A DNA stretch of 64,000 nucleotides from a gamma proteobacterium HdN1. Its GTDB lineage: Bacteria > Pseudomonadota > Gammaproteobacteria > Pseudomonadales > Ketobacteraceae. The notes beneath the pieces are model-generated. The model was not told the DNA's origin. It ran no database searches and saw only the letters and a list, made by a program, of their open reading frames with translations. This document shows positions 41,527 through 55,003 of the stretch, piece by piece. The position numbers and the translations under genes are program-made. Positions within the stretch are counted from its first letter, which is position 1, and each line of letters starts with the position of its first letter. The stretch covers positions 4,523,456 to 4,587,455 of the forward strand of contig FP929140.1 of NCBI GenBank assembly GCA_000198515.1. Direction: 5' to 3'.

Positions 41527-42453
41527 CTACGCGGCAGCTTTTGCTTTCTTGGCAAACGAACTATCTTTCAGGAGACCTTCCGAACCCAAAAGCTTCTCTT
41601 TCCACTCCATCAGCAACGCATCAGTGTCATGCTGGCTAGGGTGAAAATCTCGGCGGAAGAAGTCAAAAAACTGCGGGGCTAAGCGCGGAAACAAGCCCTT
41701 TCTACTCCACAAATAAGCGAAGCCCTTCGCGTTTTGCTTCAGCTTGAACAACTGGCCATCTGCCGCCATCATCCGTGTCTGAAACGCAACTAGTACTACC
41801 GCTAAAATCAAGGTCGTCGGAACCATTGTTCCGGCACGCAGCCAATAGCTTCCCACCGTAGACTCATACAAGTCATACGCCACGGTCTTGTGTTCATTTT
41901 CCTCTAGCGCATGCCATAACCACAGTTTTTTCGCATCAAAATCGCCGAGCATCCTCTGATGCTCAGGTTCTCTCAGCAACTGCTCAGCGATGATCGCAGT
42001 GTAATGCTCCAAGCAGACCGTTGCTGCAAGCTGGAGGCTTTTGGGCGCATACTTTGCGATCGTCTCTAAAAACCAAGAAACGTCCCGCTGTAACTCCTCC
42101 ATAGGAAGCCCTTTCGACGCAATCATCGTGTTAAAGGCTAGATGCTCTTTGCTGTGCATTGCTTCTTGGCCGATAAAACCCGCCACCTGCGCTTTCAAAA
42201 CAGGATCCGTCACCTGATCTCGGTAGTGGCGAACCGCCTGTACAAAAAACGACTCTCCTGCGGGCAGCAAAGACGAAAACGTATTCCAGAAATGGCTTAG
42301 AAACGCGTCATTTCCATAAAAATAGCGCGGCGACTCAGACTCGCTAAATTCAAAATCCATGCGCCGTGGCGGAATATTTGCGGCAGCACCTTTCGCAACC
42401 CCAGAAGCCGAAGCTTGGATCACCGCAGAAGCCGTCGATGTGTTGGCAGTCAT
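41527..42453 (-). CDS. PF10118-family predicted metal-dependent hydrolase
   Basis: 308 residues from ATG 42453, which has GAGGGAAGG upstream. Helical, ferritin-like metal motifs are visible: GQEAMHSKEH, CLEHYTAI and HALEENEHK. The family (PF10118) is annotated as metal-dependent hydrolase, but the reaction is unknown; the di-iron-like E/H pattern would also suit an oxygenase. A hydrophobic segment (TTLILAVVLVAF) suggests membrane contact. Ala-rich N-terminus. Monocistronic. Confidence 0.85.
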   Translation of the reverse strand: MTANTSTASAVIQASASGVAKGAAANIPPRRMDFEFSESESPRYFYGNDAFLSHFWNTFSSLLPAGESFFVQAVRHYRDQVTDPVLKAQVAGFIGQEAMHSKEHLAFNTMIASKGLPMEELQRDVSWFLETIAKYAPKSLQLAATVCLEHYTAIIAEQLLREPEHQRMLGDFDAKKLWLWHALEENEHKTVAYDLYESTVGSYWLRAGTMVPTTLILAVVLVAFQTRMMAADGQLFKLKQNAKGFAYLWSRKGLFPRLAPQFFDFFRRDFHPSQHDTDALLMEWKEKLLGSEGLLKDSSFAKKAKAAA

Positions 42454-42757
42454 AACCTTCCCTCTCAACAATGTGACATTGAACGCTGTATATCATTACC
42501 CACTATAACTACCTACTTTTAATGGTGGTATTGTCAAAAAGGGCCAATTTGTTCAAAAATTCACACTTTTTTTGCCTCCCTAATTAGACAAAGCCAATAA
42601 CTACACTTATTCTATTAGGTTCATTGCCAAAAAGTTTGGCATAGCAAAATTTACGCAGCGATCGTGGCTTACTGAATAAAGCCAAAGGAAAATGTGATCT
42701 AGATTTCAAGATCAAGAAGACGCTGCTTCAATACGGACGCCCTAAAAAAAGGCTCAC

Positions 42758-43372
42758 ATGAAAATAAAAAACTCATGCTCTGGCGTGCAGCGTCTTCCCG
42801 AATTTCGGGCCAACCACAGGACTCTTCGCGACTGCTCATCCGTGCTTTCGCGTCTTCTGCTCGTCGTGGTCTGCGCACTCGCAAGTGCCTGCAGCAGCGT
42901 TCCTAGGCAAGGATTAGGTACGATGCCCCTTTCTCAGTCTGCTTGGGATGAAGCCGCGCCCGCAACCCCACACCAGCAGATCACTCGCTCACTTTTTGAG
43001 CAATATCAGGAATGGCGTGGAACCCACTACGCGTGGGGCGGAATGAGCCGATCCGGTATCGACTGTTCGGGATACGTCTATCTAACCTTTAAGGAACAAT
43101 TTGATGTGGAATTGCCCCGTTCTACCACTGGGCAACTCCAACGAGGCTTCCCAGTACCGCGACAGCAACTACGCACGGGTGACCTTGTGTTTTTTATGAC
43201 CGGAAAGGCGACGCGGCATGTGGGAATTTACCTAAACGACGATCAGTTTATGCACGTCTCCTATAAAAAAGGGGTCATGATTTCCGACCTTCGCGAACCT
43301 TATTGGAACAGCCGCTGGCTCGCAGCGAGGCGTATCCGCCCCCACCTAAGTGAACTGGTAGTACAGCGCTAA
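42758..43372 (+). CDS. NlpC/P60-family lipoprotein endopeptidase
   Basis: 204 residues; a lipobox ASAC (Cys45) after a long N-region, then NlpC/P60: DCSGYV with catalytic Cys103, RHVGIYL with His154 and FMHV with His166, the usual Cys-His-His set. Such enzymes cut peptide stems of peptidoglycan (Spr/MepS type). AAGG lies seven nt before ATG 42758. It ends one base from the convergent gene at 43374. Confidence 0.93.
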   Translation: MKIKNSCSGVQRLPEFRANHRTLRDCSSVLSRLLLVVVCALASACSSVPRQGLGTMPLSQSAWDEAAPATPHQQITRSLFEQYQEWRGTHYAWGGMSRSGIDCSGYVYLTFKEQFDVELPRSTTGQLQRGFPVPRQQLRTGDLVFFMTGKATRHVGIYLNDDQFMHVSYKKGVMISDLREPYWNSRWLAARRIRPHLSELVVQR

Positions 43373-43373
43373 G

Positions 43374-44069
43374 CTACTTCGCCTGTGTGTCGCCAGCGCC
43401 GGTATCCGGCGATACGGTATTTGCTGGCACAGATGAAACAGGCTGAGAAGGCGATTCAGCGGCTTGCGGAGTTGCTTTCTCCGGCAAAGCCTTGTCGTTC
43501 TCTAGCGGTTCACTGATGTCCGAGAGGCTGTTAGGCGCTGAATCATCCGACGACGGTGTAGATTCTCTACGGTTTTGAAGTATGCGTGCTGCATCGTACG
43601 CAACCTGAAGTTCCTTCGGCAATTGCGGTACGAGTGGCGTGCTCGCCCCAGGATTTTGCTCCGAAAAAATCTGCCCTACTCCGTTATGAATCAGCACAAC
43701 TGCAAGCTGGTTGGTATCCGAGTTCCAAACCAAACCGGCCTTATCCTGAATCTCACGAAACTCCGTCGGCACCAACCGCGATGCCACGTAAATTAACGGC
43801 CCCTCCTTCTGAATCTCTTGCGCGGTGCGCAACAATTTCATCGTGGGTTCGTAGTGCTCTCCCAACAACGCAGTCATCCGATCCTTGACGATCGGCACTT
43901 CAAACAGGTTGACCTCGTTGGGATCAAAACCAATCAGTGGTTTAAGCAACGCCCACATTAAGCGACTCTGCAGCGCACTGCCGATAAGCATGGGCGTAAT
44001 ACAGGCGGGAAGGCTCACGACTGCCAAGCCAACGCCAAACAGCTTGATTCCTTGCCGCCTTGTAATCAT
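43374..44069 (-). CDS. Lipoprotein with twin-Arg-like signal, unknown function
   Basis: 231 residues. The N-terminus MITRRQGIKLF ... SLPAC has two Arg before the hydrophobic core and a lipobox, so it may be a Tat-type lipoprotein. The body is helical (RTAQEIQKEGPLIYVASRLVPTEFREI) and ends in a Ser/Pro/Glu-rich disordered tail. It starts seven bp after glmS and is likely co-transcribed with glmU and glmS. Family not recognised. Confidence 0.72.
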   Translation of the reverse strand: MITRRQGIKLFGVGLAVVSLPACITPMLIGSALQSRLMWALLKPLIGFDPNEVNLFEVPIVKDRMTALLGEHYEPTMKLLRTAQEIQKEGPLIYVASRLVPTEFREIQDKAGLVWNSDTNQLAVVLIHNGVGQIFSEQNPGASTPLVPQLPKELQVAYDAARILQNRRESTPSSDDSAPNSLSDISEPLENDKALPEKATPQAAESPSQPVSSVPANTVSPDTGAGDTQAK

Positions 44070-44075
44070 TGAGGC

Positions 44076-45902
44076 TTACTCCACAGTAACAGACTTAGCG
44101 AGGTTGCGAGGCTGATCGACGTCCGTGCCTTTGATAATCGCGACGTGATAACTCAACAGCTGCAAGGGGATCGTGTAAATAATGGCTGCCAGTTCCTCAG
44201 GGACACGCGGCACTTCTAACACATGGAGATCCGCTTGAGGCTTTAGGCCAGCTTGGGCATCCCCGAATACAAAAAGCTGACCACCGCGTGCACGTACTTC
44301 TTGCAAGTTTGACTTCAGTTTCTCTAACAGCGAGTCGGCTGGCGCAATCACAATGATCGGCATTTCGCTATCAACTAACGCCAGCGGCCCATGCTTCAAC
44401 TCACCCGCAGGATAGGCTTCGGCATGGATATAAGAGATTTCCTTGAGTTTAAGCGCGCCTTCCAAAGCAACCGGATACTGCATTCCGCGCCCCAAAAACA
44501 GTGCATGATGCTTGTCTGCAAACCGCTCGGCCATCTGCTCAATCGCGCGGTCCAGCTTTAGAGTGGCTTGAATAGTTTCCGGCAAGCTACGCAGATGATT
44601 CAGTAGGCCCGCAATCTTGGAGGCATCCACACCCTTCGCTTGTGCGACACCCAGCACCAGCATGTAGAGCGCCGTGAGCTGCGTGGTAAAGGCCTTCGTA
44701 GATGCAACACCGATTTCCGGCCCTGCCTTCGTTAGAAAGGCAAGCTTGGATTCGCGCACCAAAGACGAAGTCGGCACGTTGCAGACCGTCAGGCTCGACA
44801 GATAACCCTTGGCATCTTTGAGTGCCGCGAGAGTATCCGCAGTTTCACCCGATTGGGAAATGGTGACCAACAGCGTATTGGGCTGCACCACCACAGTCCG
44901 GTAACGAAACTCACTTGCAACCTCTACGCTGCAATGCACACCCGCGATACTCTCAAACCAATACTTCGCCACTAAGCCTGCATGGTAGCTGGTACCGCAC
45001 GCAACGATCTGAATAGCTTCTATACGTGGGAACAACGCTGTAGATTCAGCTCCAAAAATCTCCAGATCAAGTGAATCTCCAGACAAACGGCCTTCCAGAG
45101 TTGCCCGAACGGCGGTCGGCTGTTCGAAAATCTCCTTCAGCATAAAGTGGCGGTATTCGCCTTTATCTGCAGAACCATCCGCCCCCGTATATTCTTTTAC
45201 AGGGCGCTCGACACGCTTGGCGTGTTTGTCCTCAACGTGAATTTCTTCCAGCAGAATCTCCGCCAGATCACCGTCTTCTAAAAAGATAAAACGCGTGGTC
45301 ACCGGAAGCAGTGCCAGCTGATCGGAACCGATGAAGTTCTCACCAATCCCCAAGCCAATCACCAGTGGGCTGCCTTCACGCGCACAAATCAGTCGATCTG
45401 GCTGCTTGGTAGAAATCACCCCCAACGCATATGCGCCACGAAGATAGGTGATCGTCGTACGCACCGCCGACATCAGATCCGCGCCTCTCTCCAGCTCGCG
45501 GTGCACTAAATGCACAACCACCTCGGTGTCTGTATCCGAAGTGAAAATATATCCTTCTTCTTTCAGCTGATCGCGCAGCGCCTCGTGGTTCTCAATGATG
45601 CCGTTATGCACCACTGCCACCTGTTCATGTGACATGTGGGGATGCGCATTCGCTTCGCTAGGCACACCATGAGTCGCCCAACGCGTGTGAGCAATGCCAA
45701 TGGTCCCACCGACGTGCGCCTCACGAGCCCCTTTTTCAAGCTCACGAACCTTTCCTACACGCCGCACCCGCTCAATCACGCCTTCTTTGTTCAAAAGCGC
45801 GAGACCTGCAGAGTCATAACCCCGGTATTCAAGGCGCTTCAAGCCTTCTAGAAGAATGGGGGCTACGTCGCGTGTTGAGACTGATCCTACAATTCCACAC
45901 AT
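44076..45902 (-). CDS. glmS: Glutamine-fructose-6-phosphate aminotransferase GlmS
   Basis: Makes glucosamine-6-phosphate from fructose-6-phosphate and glutamine, the first step to UDP-GlcNAc. The ATG at 45902 gives MCGIVGS, with Cys2 as the N-terminal nucleophile after Met removal; a longer frame to 45917 lacks this logic. 608 residues. The glutaminase domain (to about 240) is followed by two SIS sugar-isomerase domains ([40 protein letters not shown]). The C-terminus LAKSVTVE is standard. It follows glmU after 113 bp. Confidence 0.98.
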   Translation of the reverse strand: MCGIVGSVSTRDVAPILLEGLKRLEYRGYDSAGLALLNKEGVIERVRRVGKVRELEKGAREAHVGGTIGIAHTRWATHGVPSEANAHPHMSHEQVAVVHNGIIENHEALRDQLKEEGYIFTSDTDTEVVVHLVHRELERGADLMSAVRTTITYLRGAYALGVISTKQPDRLICAREGSPLVIGLGIGENFIGSDQLALLPVTTRFIFLEDGDLAEILLEEIHVEDKHAKRVERPVKEYTGADGSADKGEYRHFMLKEIFEQPTAVRATLEGRLSGDSLDLEIFGAESTALFPRIEAIQIVACGTSYHAGLVAKYWFESIAGVHCSVEVASEFRYRTVVVQPNTLLVTISQSGETADTLAALKDAKGYLSSLTVCNVPTSSLVRESKLAFLTKAGPEIGVASTKAFTTQLTALYMLVLGVAQAKGVDASKIAGLLNHLRSLPETIQATLKLDRAIEQMAERFADKHHALFLGRGMQYPVALEGALKLKEISYIHAEAYPAGELKHGPLALVDSEMPIIVIAPADSLLEKLKSNLQEVRARGGQLFVFGDAQAGLKPQADLHVLEVPRVPEELAAIIYTIPLQLLSYHVAIIKGTDVDQPRNLAKSVTVE

Positions 45903-46015
45903 ATCGCTAATCCACACAAAAGTTTTAAAAGAAGGAAACGAGCAGCGGGGAAACGCCGCTCATAAACGTTTTGCACAGCAATCTGCCCCGCTTGCAGCAT
46001 CTAAGCAGATTGCGA

Positions 46016-47389
46016 CTATTTCTTGGTGGGTCTGCGCCACCCTTCAATTGTTGTTTGCTTTGCGCGAGTCACAGTAAGCGCATCTGCCTCTGCCTTGCGA
46101 GTAATGGTAGAGCCTGCACCAATCGTTGCACCTGCGCCAATCTCCAAGGGCGCAACGAGAGAAGAATTAGAGCCGATGAATGCGCCATCACCAATACGCG
46201 TTTTGTGCTTGTTCACACCATCGTAGTTACAGGTAATCGTACCTGCACCTACATTAACCTCGGTACCAATCTCGCAATCGCCCAAATACGCAAGGTGGTT
46301 TGCCTTACTATGCGCACCCAGATAGGTATTTTTGACCTCGACAAAATTGCCGACGCGCGCTGCACTAGCCAGTTCTGCGCCGGGACGCAGCCGTGCAAAC
46401 GGCCCTACGTCGCAATGATCCGCGAGTCGCGCATTATCCAGCATCGAATTCGCTTTGATCGTCGTGTTATTGCCGATCACGCTATCTTTAATAAGGCAAT
46501 TTGGGCCAATCTCAACGTTGTTGCCCAACACTACGCGCCCTTCAAACACGACATTCACGTCTATAAAGCAATCTGATCCCACTTCAACTTGGCCCCGTAC
46601 ATCCACCCGAGCGGGATCCGCAAGCGTTGCCCCCATCGCCATCAAATGATTCGCATGCTTTGCCTGTAACAGCCGCTCCAGCTTTGCAAGCTGACGCTTA
46701 TCGTTCACGCCCTCCACTTCCATCGGGTCGTCCACCAATACGGCCTGAACTGCGACTCCACCCTCGTTCGCGAGCTTTACAATATCCGTAAGATAGTACT
46801 CACCCTGTGCGTTATTCGAAGACAAACGCGGCAACCACTCTTTCAATCTGGCAGCGGGCGCAACCATGATTCCAGTGTTTACCTCAGTGACTGCTTTTTC
46901 AGCGACAGAAGCGTCTTTTTCTTCTACGATCCGCACCACTTGGCCGCATTCACCGCGAATGATGCGCCCATAACCTGTAGGCACTGCCATCTCAATCGTT
47001 AATACACCCAACTGATCCTTTGGCACCGAATCTTGAAAACCAACCAAGGTCGCAATACTCGTAAGCGGGACATCACCGTAGAGAATCAGCGCTCGCGCGT
47101 CATCATCCAGCACAGGCAAAGCTTGGCTCACGGCGTGGCCCGTCCCTAACTGCTGTTGCTGCTCGACCCAAGCGATCGGTGCGTCCGAAAACTCTTTTTT
47201 TATCTGGCTCTGAACCTGATCGCCCCCGTGGCCAAACACGATGGCAACTTTATGCGCGTTAAGAGACAGCGATGTCTCCAGAATGTGAGATAGCAGGGGC
47301 CGTTTTGCTAGCGGCTGCAATACCTTCGGCAAAAATGACTTCATCCGAGTGCCTTTACCGGCCGCTAAAATCACTACATCGAGCTTCAT
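46016..47389 (-). CDS. glmU: Bifunctional GlcNAc-1-P uridyltransferase/GlcN-1-P acetyltransferase GlmU
   Basis: Second and third steps of UDP-GlcNAc synthesis. 457 residues from ATG 47389 (start MKLDVVILAAGKGTRMKS). The N-terminal nucleotidyltransferase shows LAAGKGTRM, QLGTGHAV and YGDVPL; the C-terminal left-handed beta helix has hexad repeats and YLGDCEIGTEVNVGAGTITCNYDG. An upstream in-frame ATG at 47431 is not used by the family. Together with glmS and atpC this is the usual gammaproteobacterial order. Confidence 0.98.
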   Translation of the reverse strand: MKLDVVILAAGKGTRMKSFLPKVLQPLAKRPLLSHILETSLSLNAHKVAIVFGHGGDQVQSQIKKEFSDAPIAWVEQQQQLGTGHAVSQALPVLDDDARALILYGDVPLTSIATLVGFQDSVPKDQLGVLTIEMAVPTGYGRIIRGECGQVVRIVEEKDASVAEKAVTEVNTGIMVAPAARLKEWLPRLSSNNAQGEYYLTDIVKLANEGGVAVQAVLVDDPMEVEGVNDKRQLAKLERLLQAKHANHLMAMGATLADPARVDVRGQVEVGSDCFIDVNVVFEGRVVLGNNVEIGPNCLIKDSVIGNNTTIKANSMLDNARLADHCDVGPFARLRPGAELASAARVGNFVEVKNTYLGAHSKANHLAYLGDCEIGTEVNVGAGTITCNYDGVNKHKTRIGDGAFIGSNSSLVAPLEIGAGATIGAGSTITRKAEADALTVTRAKQTTIEGWRRPTKK

Positions 47390-47702
47390 ATCGGTTTCCA
47401 GAAATCCAACAAAACGAACCCAGTTTGGCACACATTGAGGTAATTTGCCGCGACAAAAAGGCGTGAATCCTGCCGTTTTGCGTGTTTAGCCTCACCACCA
47501 ACAATCCTTTTTTTTCCAAAAAAAAAGGCGACCGAAGCCACCTTTTTATTCTACCTCTGTCGTGCGCTCGGCATTATAGACACGTGTAACGTACCGGTCG
47601 GTAGCGTTTCTGTAGCAAGACTGCAACTCTACTCGCGTGGACGCTGCCCACTTACGGAATATGCTCCTAAGAAGCATCACCCACCACGCCCGTTACTGAT
47701 CT
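47390..47702. other. Intergenic region between atpC and glmU
   Basis: About 310 bp holding the atp operon terminator (47518-47547) and the presumed promoter of glmUS. No other gene was recognised. Confidence 0.65.
47518..47547 (-). terminator. Intrinsic terminator of the atp operon
   Basis: On the minus strand AAAAAGGTGGC, loop TTCG, GTCGCC and then a run of ten T residues. It lies about 155 bp after atpC. Confidence 0.88.
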
Positions 47703-48131
47703 CTACTTGTTGCCGTACTTTTTGCGTATCTGCTGAATCGCCCGAAGCTGCGTCGCTGCTTCCGCCAAACGAGACGCTGCTGCAGAATAATCCATTTCGG
47801 ATTTCTGATTAGCAAGCGCACGTTTCGCTTCATCCATTGCTGCTTGCGCGGCCGCTTCATCAACGTCATTTGCGCGCACGGCAACATCCGCCAGCACAGT
47901 CACAACGCTCGGCTGCACTTCAAGGAAGCCGCCGGAAACGAAGTAGACTTCCTCCTTTCCGCCCTGCCTGATCACCCGAACTGGGCCAGGATCTAGCTGG
48001 GTCAGTAGTGGGGTGTGGCCAGGATACACGCCAAGGTCGCCCAAGGTGCCGTGTGCCACGACCATTTCAACCAAACCGGAGAAAATTTCGCGCTCCGCAC
48101 TTACGATGTCACATTGAACCGTCATAGCCAT
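47703..48131 (-). CDS. atpC: F1 ATP synthase epsilon subunit
   Basis: Rotor regulator of F1. 142 residues beginning [19 protein letters not shown]; hallmarks [16 protein letters not shown] and the C-terminal helical pair ([17 protein letters not shown]). ATG 48131 has GGGAG upstream. Last gene of the atp operon, 25 bp after atpD, before a terminator. Confidence 0.97.
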   Translation of the reverse strand: MAMTVQCDIVSAEREIFSGLVEMVVAHGTLGDLGVYPGHTPLLTQLDPGPVRVIRQGGKEEVYFVSGGFLEVQPSVVTVLADVAVRANDVDEAAAQAAMDEAKRALANQKSEMDYSAAASRLAEAATQLRAIQQIRKKYGNK

Positions 48132-48156
48132 AGCTACGTCTCCCGACCTGGCGGCC

Positions 48157-49596
<1,440 letters not shown>

Positions 49597-50460
49597 TTAT
49601 ACAGCGGCAGCCCCACCCACAATTTCCGAAAGTTCTTGTGTAATGGCAGCCTGGCGCACCCGGTTGTAAACCAGTTGCAGGTCTTGAATCAGATTACCGG
49701 CGTTATCGGTAGCGGCCTTCATTGCCACCATTCGCGCAGCCTGTTCGCAGGCGTTATTTTCCACGACGCCTTGATACACCTGACTTTCCACAAAACGGCC
49801 CAAGAGTGTATCTAATAACTCACGCGCCTCGGGTTCATAGATGTAGTCCCAAGAATACTTGCTTGGCTGTGCGTCTTCTTCAGGTACCAATGGCAGAAGC
49901 TGGCGAGCAGTAGGCATCTGGGTCATGGTGTTCACGAACTCGTTGTACACCAAGTACAGGCGATCAATCTGGCCGCTAGAGTATGCATCCAGCATCGCCT
50001 TCACTGAGCCCATGACTGTATCTACAGAAGGCTGATCACCCATGGCAGTTTTTGCCGCAACCACGTTGCCGCCAAAACTCTTGAAAAAGCTCACTGCTTT
50101 TGAACCGTACAGGCAAAAGTCGATGCCTGCGCCCTTTTCTTTCCACTCCCGTGCGAGCAGTACGGCCTTTTTGAACATATTAATGTTCAAACCACCGCAC
50201 AAGCCGCGGTCCGAGGAGACCACGATAATTCCGATGCGTTTAACAGGTCGCTCAACCATATATGGATGGCGATACTCGGGATTTGCGCGCGCTAAATGCT
50301 GGATCACCTGACGCATCTTTTGCGAATAGGGCTTGGTGGCCGCCATCCGATCTTGCGCCTTGCGCATCTTACTGGCCGCAACCAGTTCCATAGCGCCGGT
50401 GATCTTTTGAGTACCTTTCACACTCGTGATCTTGCTGCGTATCTCTTTTGTGCCAGACAT
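49597..50460 (-). CDS. atpG: F1 ATP synthase gamma subunit
   Basis: Central shaft of F1. From ATG 50460 (GGTGA upstream) it is 287 residues, the same length as E. coli; an ATG at 50466 is two codons earlier. Start [31 protein letters not shown] and the C-terminal [20 protein letters not shown] are diagnostic. Confidence 0.97.
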   Translation of the reverse strand: MSGTKEIRSKITSVKGTQKITGAMELVAASKMRKAQDRMAATKPYSQKMRQVIQHLARANPEYRHPYMVERPVKRIGIIVVSSDRGLCGGLNINMFKKAVLLAREWKEKGAGIDFCLYGSKAVSFFKSFGGNVVAAKTAMGDQPSVDTVMGSVKAMLDAYSSGQIDRLYLVYNEFVNTMTQMPTARQLLPLVPEEDAQPSKYSWDYIYEPEARELLDTLLGRFVESQVYQGVVENNACEQAARMVAMKAATDNAGNLIQDLQLVYNRVRQAAITQELSEIVGGAAAV

Positions 50461-50517
50461 AGCCATTCACCGCTTTTGTCGCGGGTCTTGCGACCCGCAA
50501 AAAAACCAATCTCGTGC

Positions 50518-52062
50518 TTACCAGGATTGGGTGGACTTGAATTTCTGGATCACTTCCTTGAACTTCGCTTCAATGGTTGCGTTCCAGTCATAGCTTTGGT
50601 TCACTTCTTTCAGCAAATCGCCGTATTGCGAGTTGGCAAATTGAAGGAAAGCGGTTTCAAATGCGGTGATTTTCTTTAACTCAACATCATTCAGATAGCC
50701 TTCGTTGGCAAGGTAAATCACCAACGCCATTTCAGCTACCGTCAGAGGCGAGTATTGCTTCTGCTTCATCAGCTCGGTAACGCGTTGACCGTGCTCAAGC
50801 TGCTTGCGTGTTGCTTCGTCAAGGTCGGATGCGAACTGTGCAAACGCAGCGAGTTCCCGATATTGCGCTAGCGCAAGACGGATACCACCACCCAGTTTCT
50901 TGATGATCTTGGTTTGTGCAGCACCACCTACCCGAGAAACCGAAATACCTGCGTTCATTGCAGGGCGAATACCCGCGTTGAACAAGCTGGATTCCAAAAA
51001 GATCTGACCGTCGGTGATGGAAATTACGTTGGTTGGAACGAATGCCGACACGTCTCCAGCCTGAGTCTCAATAATCGGCAATGCGGTAAGTGAGCCGGTT
51101 TTACCCTTCACTTCGCCATTGGTGAATTTCTCTACGTACTCGGCAGATACGCGCGCAGCACGCTCCAAAAGGCGTGAGTGCAGATAGAAAACGTCACCCG
51201 GATAAGCTTCACGGCCCGGTGGACGACGTAGCAACAAGGAAATCTGGCGGTAAGCCCACGCTTGTTTAGTCAAATCGTCATAGATAATCAATGCGTCTTG
51301 GCCACGATCGCGGAAGTATTCGCCCATCGTGCAACCGGTAAACGGTGCGATAAACTGCATGGACGCAGGATCGGAAGCCGATGCCACAACGATGATGGTG
51401 TGGGCCATCGCGCCGTTTTCTTCGAGTTTACGTACCACGTTCGCAATAGAAGATTGCTTCTGGCCAATGGCAACATAGATACACTTGATGCCACTGCCTT
51501 TCTGGTTGATGATCGTGTCGATCGCTAGCGCGGTTTTACCGATCTGGCGGTCACCGATGATCAGCTCGCGTTGGCCTCGTCCAATTGGCACCATGGAGTC
51601 GACAGACTTCATGCCCGTTTGAACGGGTTGATCTACCGACTTACGCCAGATTACACCGGGCGCAACTTTTTCGATCCGGTCGGTCAGGGTGCTGTTAATT
51701 GGGCCTTTGCCGTCGATCGGGTTGCCGAGGGCATCCACAACACGACCCAATAGTGCGTCGCCAATGGGAACTTCAAGCACTTTGCTCGTGCACTGTACTT
51801 TCTGGCCCTCTGCAAGATCCAGATAGTTACCCAAAACGACTGCACCTACGGAATCTTGCTCAAGGTTGAGCGCCATTCCATAACTGCCGTTTTCAAAAGA
51901 AAGCATTTCACCGTACATGGCATCCGCCAAGCCGTGAACACGCACAATACCATCCGACACACTTACGATTGTGCCTTCATTTCTCGCTTCAGCGGTAGTA
52001 TCAAGGCTGCCAATGCGTTGCTTGATAATCTCGCTGATTTCAGAAGGGTTGAGTTGCTGCAT
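50518..52062 (-). CDS. atpA: F1 ATP synthase alpha subunit
   Basis: Non-catalytic nucleotide-binding subunit of F1. 514 residues, P-loop GDRQIGKTA, and the conserved start [17 protein letters not shown]. The motif [21 protein letters not shown] is typical. Between atpH and atpG in the standard order. Confidence 0.99.
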   Translation of the reverse strand: MQQLNPSEISEIIKQRIGSLDTTAEARNEGTIVSVSDGIVRVHGLADAMYGEMLSFENGSYGMALNLEQDSVGAVVLGNYLDLAEGQKVQCTSKVLEVPIGDALLGRVVDALGNPIDGKGPINSTLTDRIEKVAPGVIWRKSVDQPVQTGMKSVDSMVPIGRGQRELIIGDRQIGKTALAIDTIINQKGSGIKCIYVAIGQKQSSIANVVRKLEENGAMAHTIIVVASASDPASMQFIAPFTGCTMGEYFRDRGQDALIIYDDLTKQAWAYRQISLLLRRPPGREAYPGDVFYLHSRLLERAARVSAEYVEKFTNGEVKGKTGSLTALPIIETQAGDVSAFVPTNVISITDGQIFLESSLFNAGIRPAMNAGISVSRVGGAAQTKIIKKLGGGIRLALAQYRELAAFAQFASDLDEATRKQLEHGQRVTELMKQKQYSPLTVAEMALVIYLANEGYLNDVELKKITAFETAFLQFANSQYGDLLKEVNQSYDWNATIEAKFKEVIQKFKSTQSW

Positions 52063-52079
52063 TGATCAGATCCTCAGAC

Positions 52080-52616
52080 TCAAGAATTCAATTTTTCTGC
52101 CAGTTTCGCGAGTTTGCCTTTCACGGAACCGTCAATCACCATGTCACCAGCACGTATGATCACTCCACCGATCAGCGATGGATCCACCACCGTCGACAGA
52201 TTGATTCCCCGCCCCAAACGACGTTGCAACGCGCTGGAAAGAGACTCGGAGTGCTGAGGATCAAGTTCGAATGCAGAAGTCACTTCTACATCCACCGTTT
52301 TTTCTAGCTCTGCTTTGTAGCTCTCGTATAGCTCTGCAATTGCGGGCAATGCACTGAGGCGCTTGTTCTTGGCTACCAATGCGATGAAATTTCTGCGGGT
52401 AGAATCCATAGCATCCGAACAAAGTTGAACCAGCACGTCAGCTTGCTGCTGGGCCGTTTTCGCCGGGTTTTCAACGATAGACGCTACAATCGGTTCCGAT
52501 ACTGCCGCAGAAGTAAAAGCAAGCATGGCAGACCATTCATTCAATGCGCCTTGTTCTTGGGCATATTGAAACGCGGCCTTAGCATACGGGCGAGCAACTG
52601 TTGTAAGTTCTGCCAT
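52080..52616 (-). CDS. atpH: F1 ATP synthase delta subunit
   Basis: Peripheral stalk cap of F1. 178 residues: N-terminal helical domain starting MAELTTVARPYAKAAFQYA and C-terminal DPSLIGGVIIRAGDMVIDGSVKGKL. It lies 13 bp after atpF and 17 bp before atpA. Confidence 0.97.
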   Translation of the reverse strand: MAELTTVARPYAKAAFQYAQEQGALNEWSAMLAFTSAAVSEPIVASIVENPAKTAQQQADVLVQLCSDAMDSTRRNFIALVAKNKRLSALPAIAELYESYKAELEKTVDVEVTSAFELDPQHSESLSSALQRRLGRGINLSTVVDPSLIGGVIIRAGDMVIDGSVKGKLAKLAEKLNS

Positions 52617-52629
52617 AGTTTTTTACCAC

Positions 52630-53100
52630 TCAAAGCTCGGCTGCAAGCTGCTCAAGCATCTTGCTGTGGGCTTCCTGGTTGATCGAAGTCTGCAGAATTT
52701 TTTCCGCACCTAGCAGTGAAAGCGATGCAAGTTGAGCTCGCAGCGCTTCTTTCGCGCGTTGAACTTCCTGCTCGATGTCCGCTTGTGCAGCAACCTTAAT
52801 ACGCTCACCTTCGGCACGCGCATTATCCTTTGCTTCTTCGATCAGCTGGTTGGCTCGTTTGTTTGCCTGCTCAATCAGCTGAGCTGCCTGAACTTTCGCT
52901 TCACGGAGTGTGTCCGTTGCGCTTTTCTGGGCGAGCTCTAAGTCTTTTGATGCGCGGTCGGCTTCTTGCAGGCCTTCCGCGATTTTTCTTTGCCGTTCCT
53001 GCATCGCATTAATTACAGGCGGCCAAATGAATTTCATGCAGAACCAGATAAAGAGCGCGAATGCGATCATCTGGCCAAACAGAGTAAGATTGATATTCAC
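52630..53100 (-). CDS. atpF: Fo ATP synthase b subunit
   Basis: Peripheral stalk. 156 residues with one N-terminal membrane helix ([19 protein letters not shown]) followed by [19 protein letters not shown] and a long charged helix ending LAAEL. Typical of gammaproteobacterial b, same length as E. coli. Confidence 0.97.
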   Translation of the reverse strand: MNINLTLFGQMIAFALFIWFCMKFIWPPVINAMQERQRKIAEGLQEADRASKDLELAQKSATDTLREAKVQAAQLIEQANKRANQLIEEAKDNARAEGERIKVAAQADIEQEVQRAKEALRAQLASLSLLGAEKILQTSINQEAHSKMLEQLAAEL

Positions 53101-53165
53101 GTCAGCACCTCTTAGTGAAAGTTATTCCTTGATCGGCGATTGCTCACCAACCATCCTTTCAGCGA

Positions 53166-53462
<297 letters not shown>

Positions 53463-53496
53463 TTAACGAAAATTGAGAGAGAAAGTTGGGGAAAAC

Positions 53497-54357
<861 letters not shown>

Positions 54358-54741
54358 TTAATCACGTTTAACATTTAAATTTGTTAACCAAGGCGCCAAC
54401 CAGTTTAGAAGCAGCGCCATGAAAAATCCCGCTAGGAGAGAGCCGGTTTGCACGTTTGGCAGCCATCGAAAAGTGGCTGCTAATAACAATACGGTGATTG
54501 CAATTTTGCCGGCTTCACCCATATAAAACCCGCGCATGATCTGTTTCGCTGCGCGGGCTCCACTGTATTCAAATGCTTTGTAAGCGAAGTATGAGTGCCC
54601 CATCCACACGATGGCGCCACCCACAAGAAACGATAGGGCAACCTGCGAACTTACAACCCAAAGACCAAACGAACATGCCAAAATGATAAGTGCTTGCAGT
54701 GCAAGTAGCCGTAAAGCGAGCTTTCGGTTTACTAACGCCAT
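54358..54741 (-). CDS. atpI: ATP synthase assembly protein AtpI
   Basis: 127 residues, four membrane helices, with GGAIVWMGHSYFAYKAF and ARAAKQIMRGFYMGEAGKIAIT typical of AtpI. It helps assemble the c-ring. First gene of the atp operon after a good promoter at 54947-54975 and a leader of about 200 nt. Confidence 0.9.
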   Translation of the reverse strand: MALVNRKLALRLLALQALIILACSFGLWVVSSQVALSFLVGGAIVWMGHSYFAYKAFEYSGARAAKQIMRGFYMGEAGKIAITVLLLAATFRWLPNVQTGSLLAGFFMALLLNWLAPWLTNLNVKRD

Positions 54742-54946
54742 CTCTTAGCTCGCCTCTATCTCTGCTTACTATCTCTACAACGAATGCCGCTCATTCGTTC
54801 TCTGGCGCAATCTTTCGCGCTCGCACTACCTTGCCTACTTTTTCCGTTCGTATTTCCATTCAGTTGCAGGCTTCTAACCGTTCACTTTACGCTCATCACG
54901 TTACGCAGATATCGTTATTCTGGTTGGCTGGTTTCGTGGCGCGCTC

Positions 54947-54975
54947 ATTATAGGGATGTACCTTCAACGATTCAA
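54947..54975 (-). promoter_or_regulatory. Sigma-70 promoter of the atp operon
   Basis: On the minus strand TTGAAT (54970-54975), 17 bp, TATAAT (54947-54952). The -10 is perfect. It lies between the parB stop and atpI. Confidence 0.75.
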
Positions 54976-55003
54976 GCCAAGTCCGACCAGTCAGTGAGCA
55001 AGC

